NCBI RefSeq assembly: GCF_000003605.2 | Contig: NW_003124909.1 | Span: 119,035 to 143,870 of the forward strand | Length of the DNA stretch: 24,836 bases | Direction: 5' to 3' | DNA from: Saccoglossus kowalevskii | Lineage: Eukaryota > Hemichordata > Enteropneusta > Harrimaniidae | Part shown: piece by piece, positions 8,949 through 19,307 of the stretch | How the letters are laid out: each line of letters begins with the position of its first letter | Numbering within the stretch: the stretch's first letter is position 1 | Program-made: the position numbers and the translations under genes | The notes under the pieces: generated by a model | Seen by the model: only the letters and a program-made list of their open reading frames with translations | Databases searched by the model: none | What the model was told of the DNA's origin: nothing

Positions 8949-9722
8949 TATGGGTGCTGCAATATATTTTCCAAACAATGAAAATATCTACGTCATCCAT
9001 ACACGTCAACACTGCGTCACGTGGGGCGTGAACGTATGGCTCTTTACAGATTCACAGGCACGGGCAAAATATGTAGGTCACCGACAATCATAATTCTTGA
9101 AATTAATCGTTATCGTGCATTGACAGTTTACCTATACAGTACCCTGTGACATTCAGATAAAACACGGCAAGGGATTGACCATTGAATTCATGGGGGTGGT
9201 TGAAAAATTGTACTAGAAAAAGATTTCCGAGAGGGAAGAAATACATGTATTGCAGAAACAAAATGTCGGCACATTCGAGAAAAATTAAAATATACAGACA
9301 CGTCGTGCCAAAAAAATGCACAGGTTACACTCTTCCAGTCACGCCCATGGGAATGATTTAAATAGCCAACCATGAAACCTTAGTAAGCAATAAATAGTCG
9401 TCGTGTTTCCCTTGCAGTATTCAAATGTATATCACATACCGCGTTTATTATATAGTCAATCAGTGCGTGTGTTTGAAAGTATTGCCATAATAACGTACCA
9501 GAGAATGCGTTACGAGTGGCAAGCTTTGATGTTGCTCTCATTTGATTCTGTGTGAATAAACAATCAATACATGATCAATACGCCATAGGCGCTCGTAGGG
9601 CGTCGAGGTTTAATAATAATGAAGTTAGGCAGTCTGGTTTAAGCGAATACCCCTTATCTGTGATATGAACGGAATGTTAACGTGTGTGTCTCCGTGATTG
9701 GTGTGCGGTATAGTACACAACA

Positions 9723-9736
9723 CGTTTTCCCCACAG
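9723..9736 (+). promoter_or_regulatory. Possible splice acceptor just before the gene 2 start codon
   Basis: CGTTTTCCCCACAG is a good 3' splice-site sequence ending 20 bp before the ATG. A 5' untranslated exon further upstream (or a spliced leader, in a lineage that uses them) may therefore precede exon 1. No convincing TATA element is seen nearby. Confidence 0.3.
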
Positions 9737-9756
9737 CGACTGACTCGTGTACAGAG

Positions 9757-9896
9757 ATGCATTTACCAAGTGCTGGCTTTATATTAGTGTGCGTGTTTAT
9801 TGCGTTGGAAGTCCCGTATATGCTACAAACAACGTATCCTGTCCGCACAGATGGGAAGGTCGACAAATGGTTCGACGAGGTTGCTCGGGTATTTAG
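9757..9896 (+). CDS. Gene 2 exon 1 (signal/anchor segment)
   Basis: 140 nt from ATG to TTTAG|GTGAGT, phase 2. It encodes MHLPSAGFILVCVFIALEVP and onward, ending WFDEVARVFR. The upstream frame is open but begins at a GTG, so the ATG at 9757 is the supported start. Confidence 0.88.
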
Positions 9897-12800
9897 GTGA
9901 GTGTCCATTGGTCTAAACACCGTGACACTGCCACATTTCGCCGGCGATACATCTACTCGATCTCGCCTGAAGGTGGAATCCTTTTTCACTTCGGTCGCGG
10001 TTACTAAAAAAGAGCTTTTTTTTAACCGTGCTTCGGTGTACTGTTCAATCCGACATAGATTTGGATGAAAAAGACACGCCCGAGCGATTGTTGTCGTAAT
10101 CATTCATGTGAGTTCAGGTCAGGCTTATATGCAAATTGGGTGGGTGTAAACAAATAGCTGAATGACCCTAGAACCACGCATTGTCGTTAACAGTGCGTGG
10201 TCTCACTTGTTGCCCTGTTCTATATTATACTGTTGGTGCATGCCGCAACCTCCCAGACTGTATGAACTTCATTAAATGTATGTGGTCATGACCCGTTTCA
10301 TTGCCACTGCACCTTTTGTCAACACCATAGCTGCGACAAAACATTGTGGTGAAAAATGGGACTAAACTCGCACACTTTTAAACGTACGCTGATGTTCCAA
10401 GTCATCGTGCAGCTAGGTGTACACGTATAATTTGGTATCTCCATGGCAACCAAATATTTCTACAACTCTTCTCGCTCAATAAAGCGGAACCAACAATCAG
10501 ATATTTACCGCGGACAAACGCTGTAAACAATAAAATTCGATCGTATATCTTGGTTAATAAAAGGCCACCTGCCATTATTGAACCACGTTCATGTTACATT
10601 ACTTGAGAAAAGTGAAACGTGTCTCAAAAAGGTCAAAGTTAATCAACACTGTTTTGATTTTGTGAATTGTATATATTCATGGGCCTACAGACAGAGTTTC
10701 CAGTCGAGTGAGAGGTTAGAAAACATGACGATCACTGCCCATGTGTGATTACCTTTTCGGATTTCCCACCGATCGCGTCAAACACGTGGTTTAAGCAGAT
10801 AAGAAAGACAATTAAGTGATCAGCAAAAACAAAAGATTTTATAACGGGCGGTGGTGTCGCGCCGCGCATGTGCGACATTTGTGTTCATGAACCTTAATTT
10901 TCCCGCAATTCAATGCGCTCTTCTAATAGAAAATATGAGTTTTGAACTGGGCTCGACGTGTACAAAATACCGTCGGTGACTATTTCAATACTTCCTAATC
11001 GCCTAAAAAAATATATCCAGTTAAAGCTTGGTAACGTCTCAGTTCGACTCGGTAATATGCGCAACAGTCAAAGTCGCCGTCTTTGTTTATATGAGTCCCA
11101 TATCACGCGCATGCATGGCGCAACGACCACCGCCCTTTAATCTTTTTAATCTCAGCTGTTCATCCTGGGCTTTGGTATAATTGTCTGAACATAACGCATT
11201 CAGCAAAGCACGTAATTATTGACCGGGATTTCTCAATTATTTCTGTAAACATACGTAACACCGTGTGTCACGTACGTGCGTCGATGTTTACTATCTGCGA
11301 CACCATTGTAACTAGATACGTATAATATATACTATTGTCAGTATGTTGGCATGGTTGGATCAGTTAACATTTGTGCGACATTTGTGTTAATAAACATTGA
11401 TTTTCCCACAATCCAATGCGCTCTTTTAATGGAAATCACAAGTATGAGGTTTGATATTGGCGCGACTTGCACTTATTACCGCCGGCGACTCCTTCGACAC
11501 CTTGCAATTGCCTAAACAATATTTAAATAAAGCTTGGTAACGTCTCAGTTTTTACTCGTTGATCTGCTCAACAGTCAAAGTCGCCGTCTTTGTTTATATT
11601 AGACCAAAATATATCGCGCATGCGTGGCGCGACGACTAAACTTTGGTACTGTATCATTCAAAAAAAAAATATCGCATTTATCAGCGGGTGTTATGTGGGT
11701 TAACAATATGAAAGGGAAATTGCTTGTTTTGTTCTAATAGGTTGGCATACTATGATCTTGGTGCTATTGCTGCTGTAGTTGTACGTACGCAGTGAATCTA
11801 TTGGCCGAGTTTTTGTTGCCCTGCGATGGACATTTGTAAAATAAAATTAAAATAAATTATAACTTTGAGTAAAAATGAAAAAAGATTCCGTGTTGTAGCC
11901 ACGCCCGTTCCTTCCGAAGTGAAACTGCGCCTCCAAACGTAAGGCAAAAAGAGGAATCCATGCAAGTACCACGCACTAAATGGTGGAGCTACAAACTAAT
12001 GTGACCGATGTAACCCGATTGACCCCGAAAGTCCAAAATAACAATCAAAATAATCATTCGCAACCCGGCAATTATTATACGTCAACAAAAATGAAGTCGC
12101 CACAACAACTGTGGCGCATTAGCCCTGGCAAAGATATATGACAATTGGTTTGTCCATTTCAGGGAGATCCACGAAGAAGGACTAGATTCAGGATCAGCAT
12201 TTGCTGTGTATTACAAAGGCAATAAAGTAGTCGACTTATGGGGTGGATATGAAAATGTAGAGACTGGAAAACAATGGAAGCAAAACACGATGTCAATGAC
12301 ATTCTCCGTCACCAAAGCTATGGTTGCGTTGTGCATGGCCGTAGCGGTCGATCGTGGCTATGCCGATTACAATCAAAGAGTGGCGCATTACTGGCCGGAA
12401 TTTTCGCAACAAGGGAAAGGCAATATTACTATAAAACATGTACTCAATCACGAGGTATGTTAATATTTTTATTGCAGAAAGTTTGGTGTTTAACGCCCCC
12501 CCCCCATTGAAGTTCCACAATTTGGCGGCCATTTTATTGCCACATATCAGAGCAACACGTACGTTATCACTGGAAAAGCGGGAATCAATGGACATGACGC
12601 AAGTGACCGATGGGACATCATCCGTCGGTGAGTGCGAAAGAGCCACGAAACTTGTTTTTCCTCCACAAGTCGTGTTCCATTTTTTGAATCATACATCGAA
12701 AGTCCCTGGCATATGTAATCATGGCATTTGGAACAGTGGACCGATGAGGGTCGAGGGTCAAAAACAAGTCTCGTTGTTCTCTAGTTCTCAACGAGATCTC

Positions 12801-15800
12801 GTCAGCCATTGCGAATATTTTTAATTGATTACGCTACGAAAGTTTTCTATTGATAATTGAATTATCGTTGATTAATAAGGGTAGTAAATGGTAAAGTTGG
12901 TAAACTTGCTTCTTTTTAAAAAATTCAAAATTTAGTAAGGTCATCGGACGTTGTATATAAGAAACTATTGTCTTTGATTGAATAGATATGTTGTACACTG
13001 AGAAAAGCTGACATAATCAAGCCAAAGTCAAATATGACAGCACTTAGTCTACCATTCACTAATATCACGACCCTAAAATCTATAATTTGGGTGTAATATC
13101 AAATAGTTAAAAGGGAGAAGTGGTCTGGATTTTGACACTCCGTACATGAAATTTGAGTACATAACATATTGTTTTTATCGTCAGAATTCATTCATAGATC
13201 TCAAATGTGATGTACAATTTATTATTTATATATGTTTTTATTTATATGATTCATACGTTTTATTTTTATAGGCTGGAATTCCAATGACGACTGAACGTAT
13301 GACCTTTGACATCGCTAAAGACCATTCACACTTGGCACATATATTGGAAACAGCAAAACCTATGTGGCCTGCGGGCACATCAAGTGGGTTCCATTTTCTT
13401 ACTTATGGTTGGCTTGTTGACCAGGTGATCCGTCGCGTGGACCCAATGCACCGTAGTCTTGGACAGTTCTTCCATCAAGAGATTGCACAGCCGTTTGGTG
13501 AGTATAAATGTTCTTGTGTTTCAAGTAATGCAAACAATATTCTGATCTACTTATTCATATGGTTATTCTTCTTCCCGCCAGATATTGATTTTTATATAGG
13601 TGTGCCAGTAAATCTCCATCAACACGTCGCTGACTTACAGAGTACGAACACCTTCGAACTGTTTTCTTTGCATCCATTGCTTCAGTCGCTATGGTCACGG
13701 ACGTGGAAATCACTGAGATACGAGGATATGGCATCGCAAACAATTATTAAAGGAGGCGACATAACTTGGACGGTAAGATTATAAATGTGGAAATAATGTT
13801 ATTCCAGACCAATCATAGAGCAGCTTTCTTGATGACAGGGTTTTTCGACCTATGGAATTCTGCTTAGTTTGTATATATGCTTCGATTGAACTGCAATATA
13901 CCAGTAATGTTTGTACTTATAGCCAACTTTACCAAACGTAAATAATTTTGGTGACGAATACAAAGATAGACATTCGTTTACTGTGGACGCGTGAATGAAA
14001 GGAACACGCAATTGCCGACATCGTCAGCAAACTTACTAACGAATCGCCTGTGTTGATGTCTGGAATTCATTATCAATTTGAAACACATTGGGCCACCCCA
14101 TTCTCAAAAGGAGGCAATGGTATTTACTTTATGCTACATTTTCGTATTTTTTCTCATTTTGCGCTATTTTAAAAGTTATAAATTAAACAAGTACAATTAC
14201 AACAACGATACAAATTATTATGGAAAATTCATATACCGATCATGCTCCTTTGTAAAAGTATCTTGGCCTCCTATTAAAAATGGGATGGCCTAATCTGATA
14301 ACGATCTCCAGACACCAGTTTGAATCAGCACAGGCGATTCGTTGGCAAGTTTGCTGGCGATGTTGGTGATTAGGTGCTCCTTTCATTCACGCGCTTACAG
14401 TAAACTGAAAGAAACTAATCTTGATTTGATATATGTACATCTTATCTGTACATGTATCAACATAATCACACGGTCAAGTTCAAAGGTTGTCTGTGCAATG
14501 CCATTTATATTCGTACATGATACGTGTTGATATTATTTTGATCCTATTACTAATATGTAAATGTCGCCAGGACTTGGAGCTGAAGGCATGCGTTTACCAA
14601 TTAACAGTGTAATGTTCCAAGTGACAATATATCTTTCAACAAATGCAGTATTGATCAAAGCATGTCTACTACTGTCGTTGGGTGCTGCCGAGGTGCATAA
14701 GATTATAAGGTTATTGCGAGGATATCGAAAAGTATGCACGAAGACAGTACAGCGGAAGTATTGACCGACGCGCAGCGGAGGTCAATGCGACGGCGTACTG
14801 TCTGAGTATCCTCGTAATAACCTTAGTACTAGTATTATACATCTTTTCCTTCTAATCCAAAAAGTTTAGAACAGAATCAGCGAACTTCTTTGTGTAGAGT
14901 CTGGTCAAACTCTGGTGACAGCTATGTTTGTTTTTATTATAGAGGACGCTTACGCATGTAATTATTTCATTCGCATTATCCAGTGCAATACGGCAAAATT
15001 AGGGCACGCGTAACTTGGTTTTACGGTGACAGATGTATAATAATATAATTTAACATGACCTAAAATCGGCATGTTTGCATCATACAGTGAGTAATCGTTC
15101 GATGAACAATGACAGTTTCAAATACACATGTACTCGAGGTTGGTTAAGTGGTGAGCACAATTTAGTGAGCAAATCAGATGAAAAATAAATACTTGTTGTA
15201 AACTGTGAGCTATATTTCCATTGAAACAAATTAAGGGTTGACCATTTGAAATCAAGGGGAAATGTTGTTCACCATTTTACGATAAGGATTGTTTATTTAA
15301 TTTGATGAGCAATTCTACTCGGACTTGCGTGTACCCGCCATGTGCTCTGATTATTTTGAAACGTACAAATAACAATCATTGCACATGCGTAGTAGAGTTT
15401 TCTATATTTCAACGAACAAATACTATACATTATACTATACTTTTTACATGCTTTACGTAATTTAAAAAAAAATACATATTTATCGTCCATATTGTATCTT
15501 CAATTTTTGTACATACAGATATACAAAATGAATGGTGAGGAATACAGATCATTAGAGATACCTGCTTTCAATGGCATTGGTTCAGCAAGATCGATAGCTA
15601 AACTTTTCAATATACTAGTTAACGGTGGGCAATACGAGGGAAAGACACTGGTGTCACCGAAAACATTAATTAATCTCACGACGTGCGGCGAAGAAACCTT
15701 TGATGAAATAATATTAGATACAGCAAAATGGTGCAATGGTATGATGTCACATCCGGTTCTACAAGAGGTACGTGAGAGTGAGCATTTGTTTTTTCACTGT

Positions 15801-17445
15801 ATTGTAAGCAAAGTGATTTTTAAGGAAAGCATATGTGTACTTAGTGTTGATCTGTCAACCTACGATCACACTGAATCATGACACGGTTTCTATAGTTTGT
15901 ATGCTCTCTATATATGTCCCATACGGCGGCGTTTACAACTAGACTGCGGCGCTTTACGTAGCGCACAGTCAGGCGCACAGTATGCAAAAGTTGATAACGT
16001 TAAAGCTTTATTTTCGGATAAATGTTCGTTGTAGCATGTCACATATGACGTTGTATGTGTCGTATGCCAAATGCATCAGATATCTGAGTTAGCAATTAAC
16101 AAACAGCCGAACATTGCCGAATATTTATGTAGATTCGGCGGGAGTAAAGTTTTCAGCATCTTAGGGCGTCCATCAGATCGCACGCAAACAGATGCCTCTT
16201 AAATGCGGCCTAATGAATTGATCAAAATTCGATGAGAAGCATGTCGGAGGATTTGTTTCATGAACACCCACTTCTTAAGTCGTACTAAATTTATATGTAA
16301 TAAAAGAGGCCCAATGATTATATCTGATTTAATCAGATTGGTTTTGACACAATTAACTCAGGCTCGCCAACGCATATATTAAAGACTTCAAATAGGTTAA
16401 TTGATAATACAACTTGCATAAAAGAATACCGTAGATTTCCGCGGATATGTTTTGAATGTTTAGAAAGCAAATGTGCCGTAGTATACTATACTTATTCTGG
16501 TTTGTAATCAAATCTGCATGTCTATATATTTTATTTTTATCTCGGCGTGAACTTAAACCACTATAACTAGGACAAATAAAAGTGAGGTAAATCATTTTTT
16601 ACAGATCTACGACTTAACCTTTTCACCATCATTTTTTTCGCCCATATTCTTCAGCAATTTTTCCCTATATCCCCTAAATGTGTCTTGGAATCAACTCTAA
16701 TTTTGGAGTCAACAGACAAAATTTGAGTTACTTTTCAGTTTTTTACTCAAAAAAGCCAATCTTCTGAAGGGAAGTGCAGACTATAAACGGGACTATTTTG
16801 TGAATTTGTGGTGAACAGATTAACATGTTATTTTTACTTCTGTTGTGTACTTGTGTTGCAGCATATAATTTAACAGTGTACCTTAAGACAATATATACGA
16901 CATAGTTTTTAAGTAATTGATTTGTTGCTTGTTGGTTCTTACAATAATTTTGGAACCACAGCTAATAAAACAAATTGTCTTACATTATATTGATTCTTAT
17001 AATGATAGCGGCCATGCCATTCTACAAAAGATAATAATTAAGAGTAATATTCTCCCTGCAAGTATTAGTGATCAGTAAATTTTATTCACTAAAATCTTAC
17101 TGCAACCAATAGTATAGTATAATACTATCAGTTATGGTAGGTTTAAGATAAAAATAATTAGTTCCCCTAAACATTCCGAAGAAATTAAGTAAGTTAAACT
17201 GACACCTTAATTTCCCTATAAAGTCTAAAACCACTTTTCCTGTAATTGCGTTATAGATACCAATGAATCGCCTGATAGGCCACAGTGGATTTGGTGGACA
17301 AGGGGCCTACTTCGATTTGGACAACGATCTTTCATTTGCATACACAACAACAACGTTATCACCGTCAGGTTTCGGGAGAGACAAGAGATACGTGTCTTTA
17401 TTACGGGCAACGTACAATAGTATCGAGAAGTTAAAGTCTCCATAG
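9757..17445 (+). CDS. Gene 2: serine beta-lactamase-like protein, complete, six exons
   Basis: Exons 9757-9896, 12163-12454, 13272-13497, 13582-13772, 15519-15767 and 17257-17445 join into 428 codons. The first in-frame ATG is 9757. Residues 7-23 are hydrophobic (signal peptide or anchor). The SxxK motif is SVTK, with Ser95 and Lys98; GHSGFGGQ spans 374-381. The position equivalent to the catalytic tyrosine (GYHA in gene 1) is Phe184 in GFHF. Family: animal beta-lactamase-domain (class C / family VIII esterase-like) proteins, probably secreted or membrane-bound here; substrate unknown. Exon 2 and 3 lengths and all intron phases equal those of gene 1. Loss of the tyrosine may alter or weaken catalysis, but the frame is intact and the rest is conserved, so it does not look like a pseudogene. 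Confidence 0.93.
10840..11140. mobile_element. TTAA-ended MITE family, copy B (near full length)
   Basis: About 301 bp. The left end ATAACGGGCGGTGGTGTCGC has mutated its first bases; the right end is CGACCACCGCCCTTTAA. The interior shares GCGCATGTGCGACATTTGTG, CAATGCGCTCTTCTAATAGA, AAGCTTGGTAACGTCTCAGT and CAAAGTCGCCGTCTTTGTTT with copies C and D. Open frames inside are by-products of the repeat. Confidence 0.88.
11372..11638. mobile_element. TTAA-ended MITE family, copy C (both ends eroded)
   Basis: Body runs from TGTGCGACATTTGTG to GGCGCGACGACTA. It shares AAGCTTGGTAACGTCTCAGT and CAACAGTCAAAGTCGCCGTC with B and D. The outer terminal repeats are missing at both ends, so it is an old or truncated insertion. 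Confidence 0.88.
12163..12454 (+). CDS. Gene 2 exon 2 (SxxK exon)
   Basis: 292 nt from TTTCAG|G to CACGAG|GTATGT, phases 2 and 0. It encodes EIHEEGLDSGSAFAVYYKG onward, the GGY strand, the SVTK nucleophile motif (residues 95-98) and the AVDRGYADYNQRVAHYWPEF segment. Well over half of the residues equal gene 1. Confidence 0.94.
12455..13271 (+). other. Gene 2 intron 2
   Basis: 817-bp intron, GTATGT donor and TTTTATAG acceptor, phase 0. It contains a C10 run (12496-12505) and a dispersed repeat (12748-12822). An open frame read from exon 2 across 12438-12824 has no recognisable domain and overlaps the repeat. Confidence 0.85.
12748..12822. repeat. Dispersed repeat, copy 1 of 2
   Basis: Shares GATGAGGG, CAAAA(A/G)CAAGTCTCGT(T/G)GTTCTC, CGA(T/G)GAGATCTCG-type words and (G/A)GCCATT with 19308-19382 in the same orientation and order. 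Identity of the element unknown. Confidence 0.7.
13272..13497 (+). CDS. Gene 2 exon 3 (Tyr replaced by Phe)
   Basis: 226 nt, phases 0 and 1. It encodes AGIPMTTERMTFDIAKDHSH onward with MWPAGTSSGFHFLTYGW. The Phe in GFHF (residue 184) stands where gene 1 has the Tyr of GYHA. It ends HQEIAQPF plus one base before GTGAGT. Confidence 0.93.
13498..13581 (+). other. Gene 2 intron 3 (84 bp, stop-free, frame-preserving)
   Basis: GTGAGT donor and CCCGCCAG acceptor, at the position and phase of the 1282-bp intron 3 of gene 1, which supports it as a genuine intron. Its length is a multiple of three and it has no in-frame stop, so retention would insert 28 residues including ILIYLFIWLFFFPP. Confidence 0.85.
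13582..13772 (+). CDS. Gene 2 exon 4 (variable region)
   Basis: 191 nt. It starts IDFYIGVP as in gene 1, then shows little similarity to the paralogue and ends GGDITWT before GTAAGA. One codon longer than gene 1 exon 4. Confidence 0.86.
13976..14405. mobile_element. 430-bp foldback element with long inverted arms
   Basis: The left arm (13976 to about 14064) and right arm (14308-14405) are imperfect reverse complements of nearly 90 bp: GTTTACTGT, GCGTGAATGAAAGGA(A/G)CAC, ACATCG(T/C)CAGCAAACTT and AACGAATCGCCTGTG occur in the left and inverted in the right. The roughly 240-bp AT-rich centre has no recognised gene. Confidence 0.88.
14704..14825. repeat. 122-bp imperfect palindrome
   Basis: TAAGGTTATTGCGAGGATAT at the left is mirrored by ATCCTCGTAATAACCTTA at the right, and inner words (GACAGTAC / GTACTGTC, TTGACC / GGTCAA) are also mirrored. 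The centre GACGCGCAGCG is the loop. Size fits a very small foldback MITE or an extruded hairpin. Confidence 0.85.
15519..15767 (+). CDS. Gene 2 exon 5
   Basis: 249 nt, 83 codons, phase 0 both ends; acceptor ACATACAG, donor GAG|GTACGT. It encodes IYKMNGEEYRSLEIPAFNGI onward to GMMSHPVLQE. The NGGQYEGKTLVSP segment pairs with NNGGEWEGKRLLS of gene 1. Confidence 0.9.
15768..17256 (+). other. Gene 2 intron 5
   Basis: 1489-bp intron, GTACGT donor and GTTATAG acceptor (weak pyrimidine tract). It contains short hairpins (15942-15970, stem GCGCT/AGCGC; and ATCTGATTTAATCAGAT near 16322) and no recognised repeat or gene. Confidence 0.8.
17257..17445 (+). CDS. Gene 2 exon 6 (C-terminal, stop TAG)
   Basis: 62 codons plus stop. 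It encodes IPMNRLIGHSGFGGQGAYFD and onward with AYTTTTLSPSGFGRDKRY and ends KLKSP. The GHSGFGGQ motif is the C-terminal strand motif of the family. No AATAAA or ATTAAA is seen in the next 400 bp; a TATAAA at about 17851 is a weak candidate. Confidence 0.93.
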   Translation: MPMNRLIGHSGFGGQGAYFDLDNDLSFAYTTTTLSPSGFGRDKRYVSLLRATYNSIEKLKSP

Positions 17446-18818
17446 GAAGGTATATATGTATATATATATATTAACTCATCGCCTTCTCATGCCGTTTTTA
17501 CCCACATTTATTTTGGCTATCCTTGAAGGCTTTCAGCAAACAATGTGCTAATGTTTTGTTTTCGCATGGATTTGACAACTTTACGTCGTAGGATGCAATC
17601 AACGCCAAAACGTAATTATTGTAATCACTCCAGGCTACTTCTCATATTTTGAAATGGTCTGCTAAATTAGATGTCGGCATTCTGTGAGATTGAATTATTC
17701 GTTAACTGTCAAGAGTTTAACACAATTATGGTGTTTGGAACAGACAGCGAGAGGTTTGCTGCATATCATACAACATGAGAATGCTCATTTCATTTTCAAA
17801 AAACTTTTCGAGTCATTTAGTTGCACGTAAAACATGATGCGAAGAAAAATTATAAAGAATATTCTCTATCATTTTATGAATTTTCTGTGTGTAGTATTCG
17901 TTATGTGTTTCGTATATTATAATAGACAGTAGTCAAGGATATTGAAAAATGTGTCGGTCTAGCCGTCATTCAGAATGAAACACGTTGGTTTGTATCAAGC
18001 TGTGTCCACAATATAATGTGTGTACATAACATTTGGTCTGTTTGAGCTAGATTCATTACGTATTCCGGCAGCAATTGTTTCATCATGGTCATGACTATCA
18101 CATACGAAACTAGATTATTATAAATTTTTATAAATTTGTAACAGTATTAGAAAACTATGAATAACAATATATGACGATTTCAGGCAATTTAACCTGGCAA
18201 AATATGTCCATACGATGAAATGCGTGCATCTTGGAAACCGATAAAAAAACAGAGATGAGAATTCGATAAATTGTTGCCCGTAATGATGTCGGTTGTCCCC
18301 ATCTTACGCTAACTTTGAATGTTTTTAAGTGTGTAAAGAATTAGGCTCTAATAGTTCATGTGTGATCATAGTTTGTTACTGTTGTTTCTTATATATAGGT
18401 CATGTTCGCTGAAACAGGTACCATGGAAATATTCAAGAACACAGTATTGTTATTTATTGATTCTTGAGCTGGACGAACCATTACACATTACAAGTCGACC
18501 GATGACCGCCTTGATTGAGGTGTGATAGTTGTCTTTGGTAATTCGTTAGACAATCATTATTAACCAACTGTACTTTATAAATATTTATTTTATTTATCGA
18601 GTCTTCCATGAACACATTTATATTACAATTAATGAATCACGATAGCGTTAAGTCATTTGGAAATTGGGAGTTTTGCTCATCGCCACTAATTATCATGTAT
18701 GTGCATTGCTACGTGGCGCATGTCTCGAAACTAATATAATGTTCCAGGAGAAAATATAACGCTTTATTTTATGCTGTTTTGGTGGTTTTAAATTCAGCGG
18801 TTTTGCTGTCTTCTTGCA
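17446..18818. other. Intergenic stretch downstream of gene 2
   Basis: AT-rich. A short TATA dinucleotide run (about 17450-17471) follows the stop codon. I see no gene, RNA gene or transposon here. Confidence 0.6.
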
Positions 18819-18954
18819 TTAAATGGTAGTGGTCGTCAGGCAACGCGTGATCGAAATTCATGCAAACAAATGAGATATAATAATTTTGCACGCGTTGTAT
18901 ACATTGTAATAGATCACATCGAACACGACGCGCGCGACGACCACCGCCCTTTAA
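18819..18954. mobile_element. Short TTAA-ended MITE (136 bp), same terminal repeats, copy E
   Basis: The left end TTAAATGGTAGTGGTCGTC mirrors the right end GACGACCACCGCCCTTTAA, the terminal repeat of copies A, B and D. The interior is unrelated to the 300-bp body, so this is either a deletion derivative or a separate subfamily. Confidence 0.8.
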
Positions 18955-19061
18955 TTTTTCCAGACAGCTCAGCTCTTTATAGGGAACATACTGAAAATAA
19001 TATAATTGCACACGTCAGACACGTAGCATTTGCTCATCTAATGAGAACGATGATAATCAGT

Positions 19062-19120
19062 GGGTGAGGTTCGAACCTTTGATCTTCCACACTTAGTACA
19101 TTGGTCCCATTGGTCTAGAT
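19062..19120 (-). repeat. Possible tRNA-derived SINE fragment
   Basis: On the minus strand a TAGACCAATGGG-like A box (19106-19117) is followed about 30 bp later by AGGTTCGAACCT, close to the pol III B-box consensus (19067-19077). No complete cloverleaf can be drawn, so it is not called a tRNA gene. Confidence 0.3.
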
Positions 19121-19307
19121 ACAGTAGCTGTGTCATCCATAAAGATTCATACTAGTTTGCTTTGTACGACAACAATGGTTATACCGACAGACTAAGGTCT
19201 TGAAATAATTATTAATTTATTTAAATATAAATACTGACTGGCTAATTATTCGCAAATGGTCGCTGATAATTCGAGTGGGCCACCAGACGAGTTCCATTCC
19301 ATCGTTT

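Larger units (their letters stand above)
4991..9756. other. Intergenic region between gene 1 and gene 2
   Basis: About 4.8 kb without a recognisable gene. It holds the repeats listed separately (5199-5446, 5828-5939, 7024-7050, 7746-7890, 8737-8948), a poly-A run at 5468-5490 and one speculative first exon at 6281-6315. A short perfect hairpin TATCTATT-gtaag-AATAGATA lies at 8653-8673. Longer open frames here have no recognisable domain. Confidence 0.7.
9897..12162 (+). other. Gene 2 intron 1
   Basis: 2266-bp intron, GTGAGT donor and CATTTCAG acceptor. It contains TTAA-family MITE copies B (10840-11140) and C (11372-11638). The rest has no recognised coding content. Confidence 0.85.
13773..15518 (+). 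other. Gene 2 intron 4
   Basis: 1746-bp intron, GTAAGA donor and ACATACAG acceptor, phase 0. It contains a 430-bp foldback element (13976-14405) and a 122-bp palindrome (14704-14825). The remaining part, about 14830-15518, shows nothing structured. Confidence 0.85.

Noticed and set aside
9174-9373. Pair of overlapping minus-strand open frames
   Set aside because: No domain, mutually overlapping frames, and low-complexity hydrophobic content typical of AT-rich antisense.
9682-9756. N-terminal extension of gene 2 upstream of 9757
   Set aside because: In frame but starts at a GTG; the first ATG is 9757 and is followed directly by the hydrophobic segment.
10958-11140. 60-codon plus-strand open frame
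   Set aside because: Lies wholly inside MITE copy B; a related peptide arises from copy D on the other strand, so it is a by-product of the repeat.
12438-12824. 128-codon open frame after gene 2 exon 2
   Set aside because: Out of frame with gene 2, overlaps the exon 2 donor and a dispersed repeat, and has no recognisable domain.
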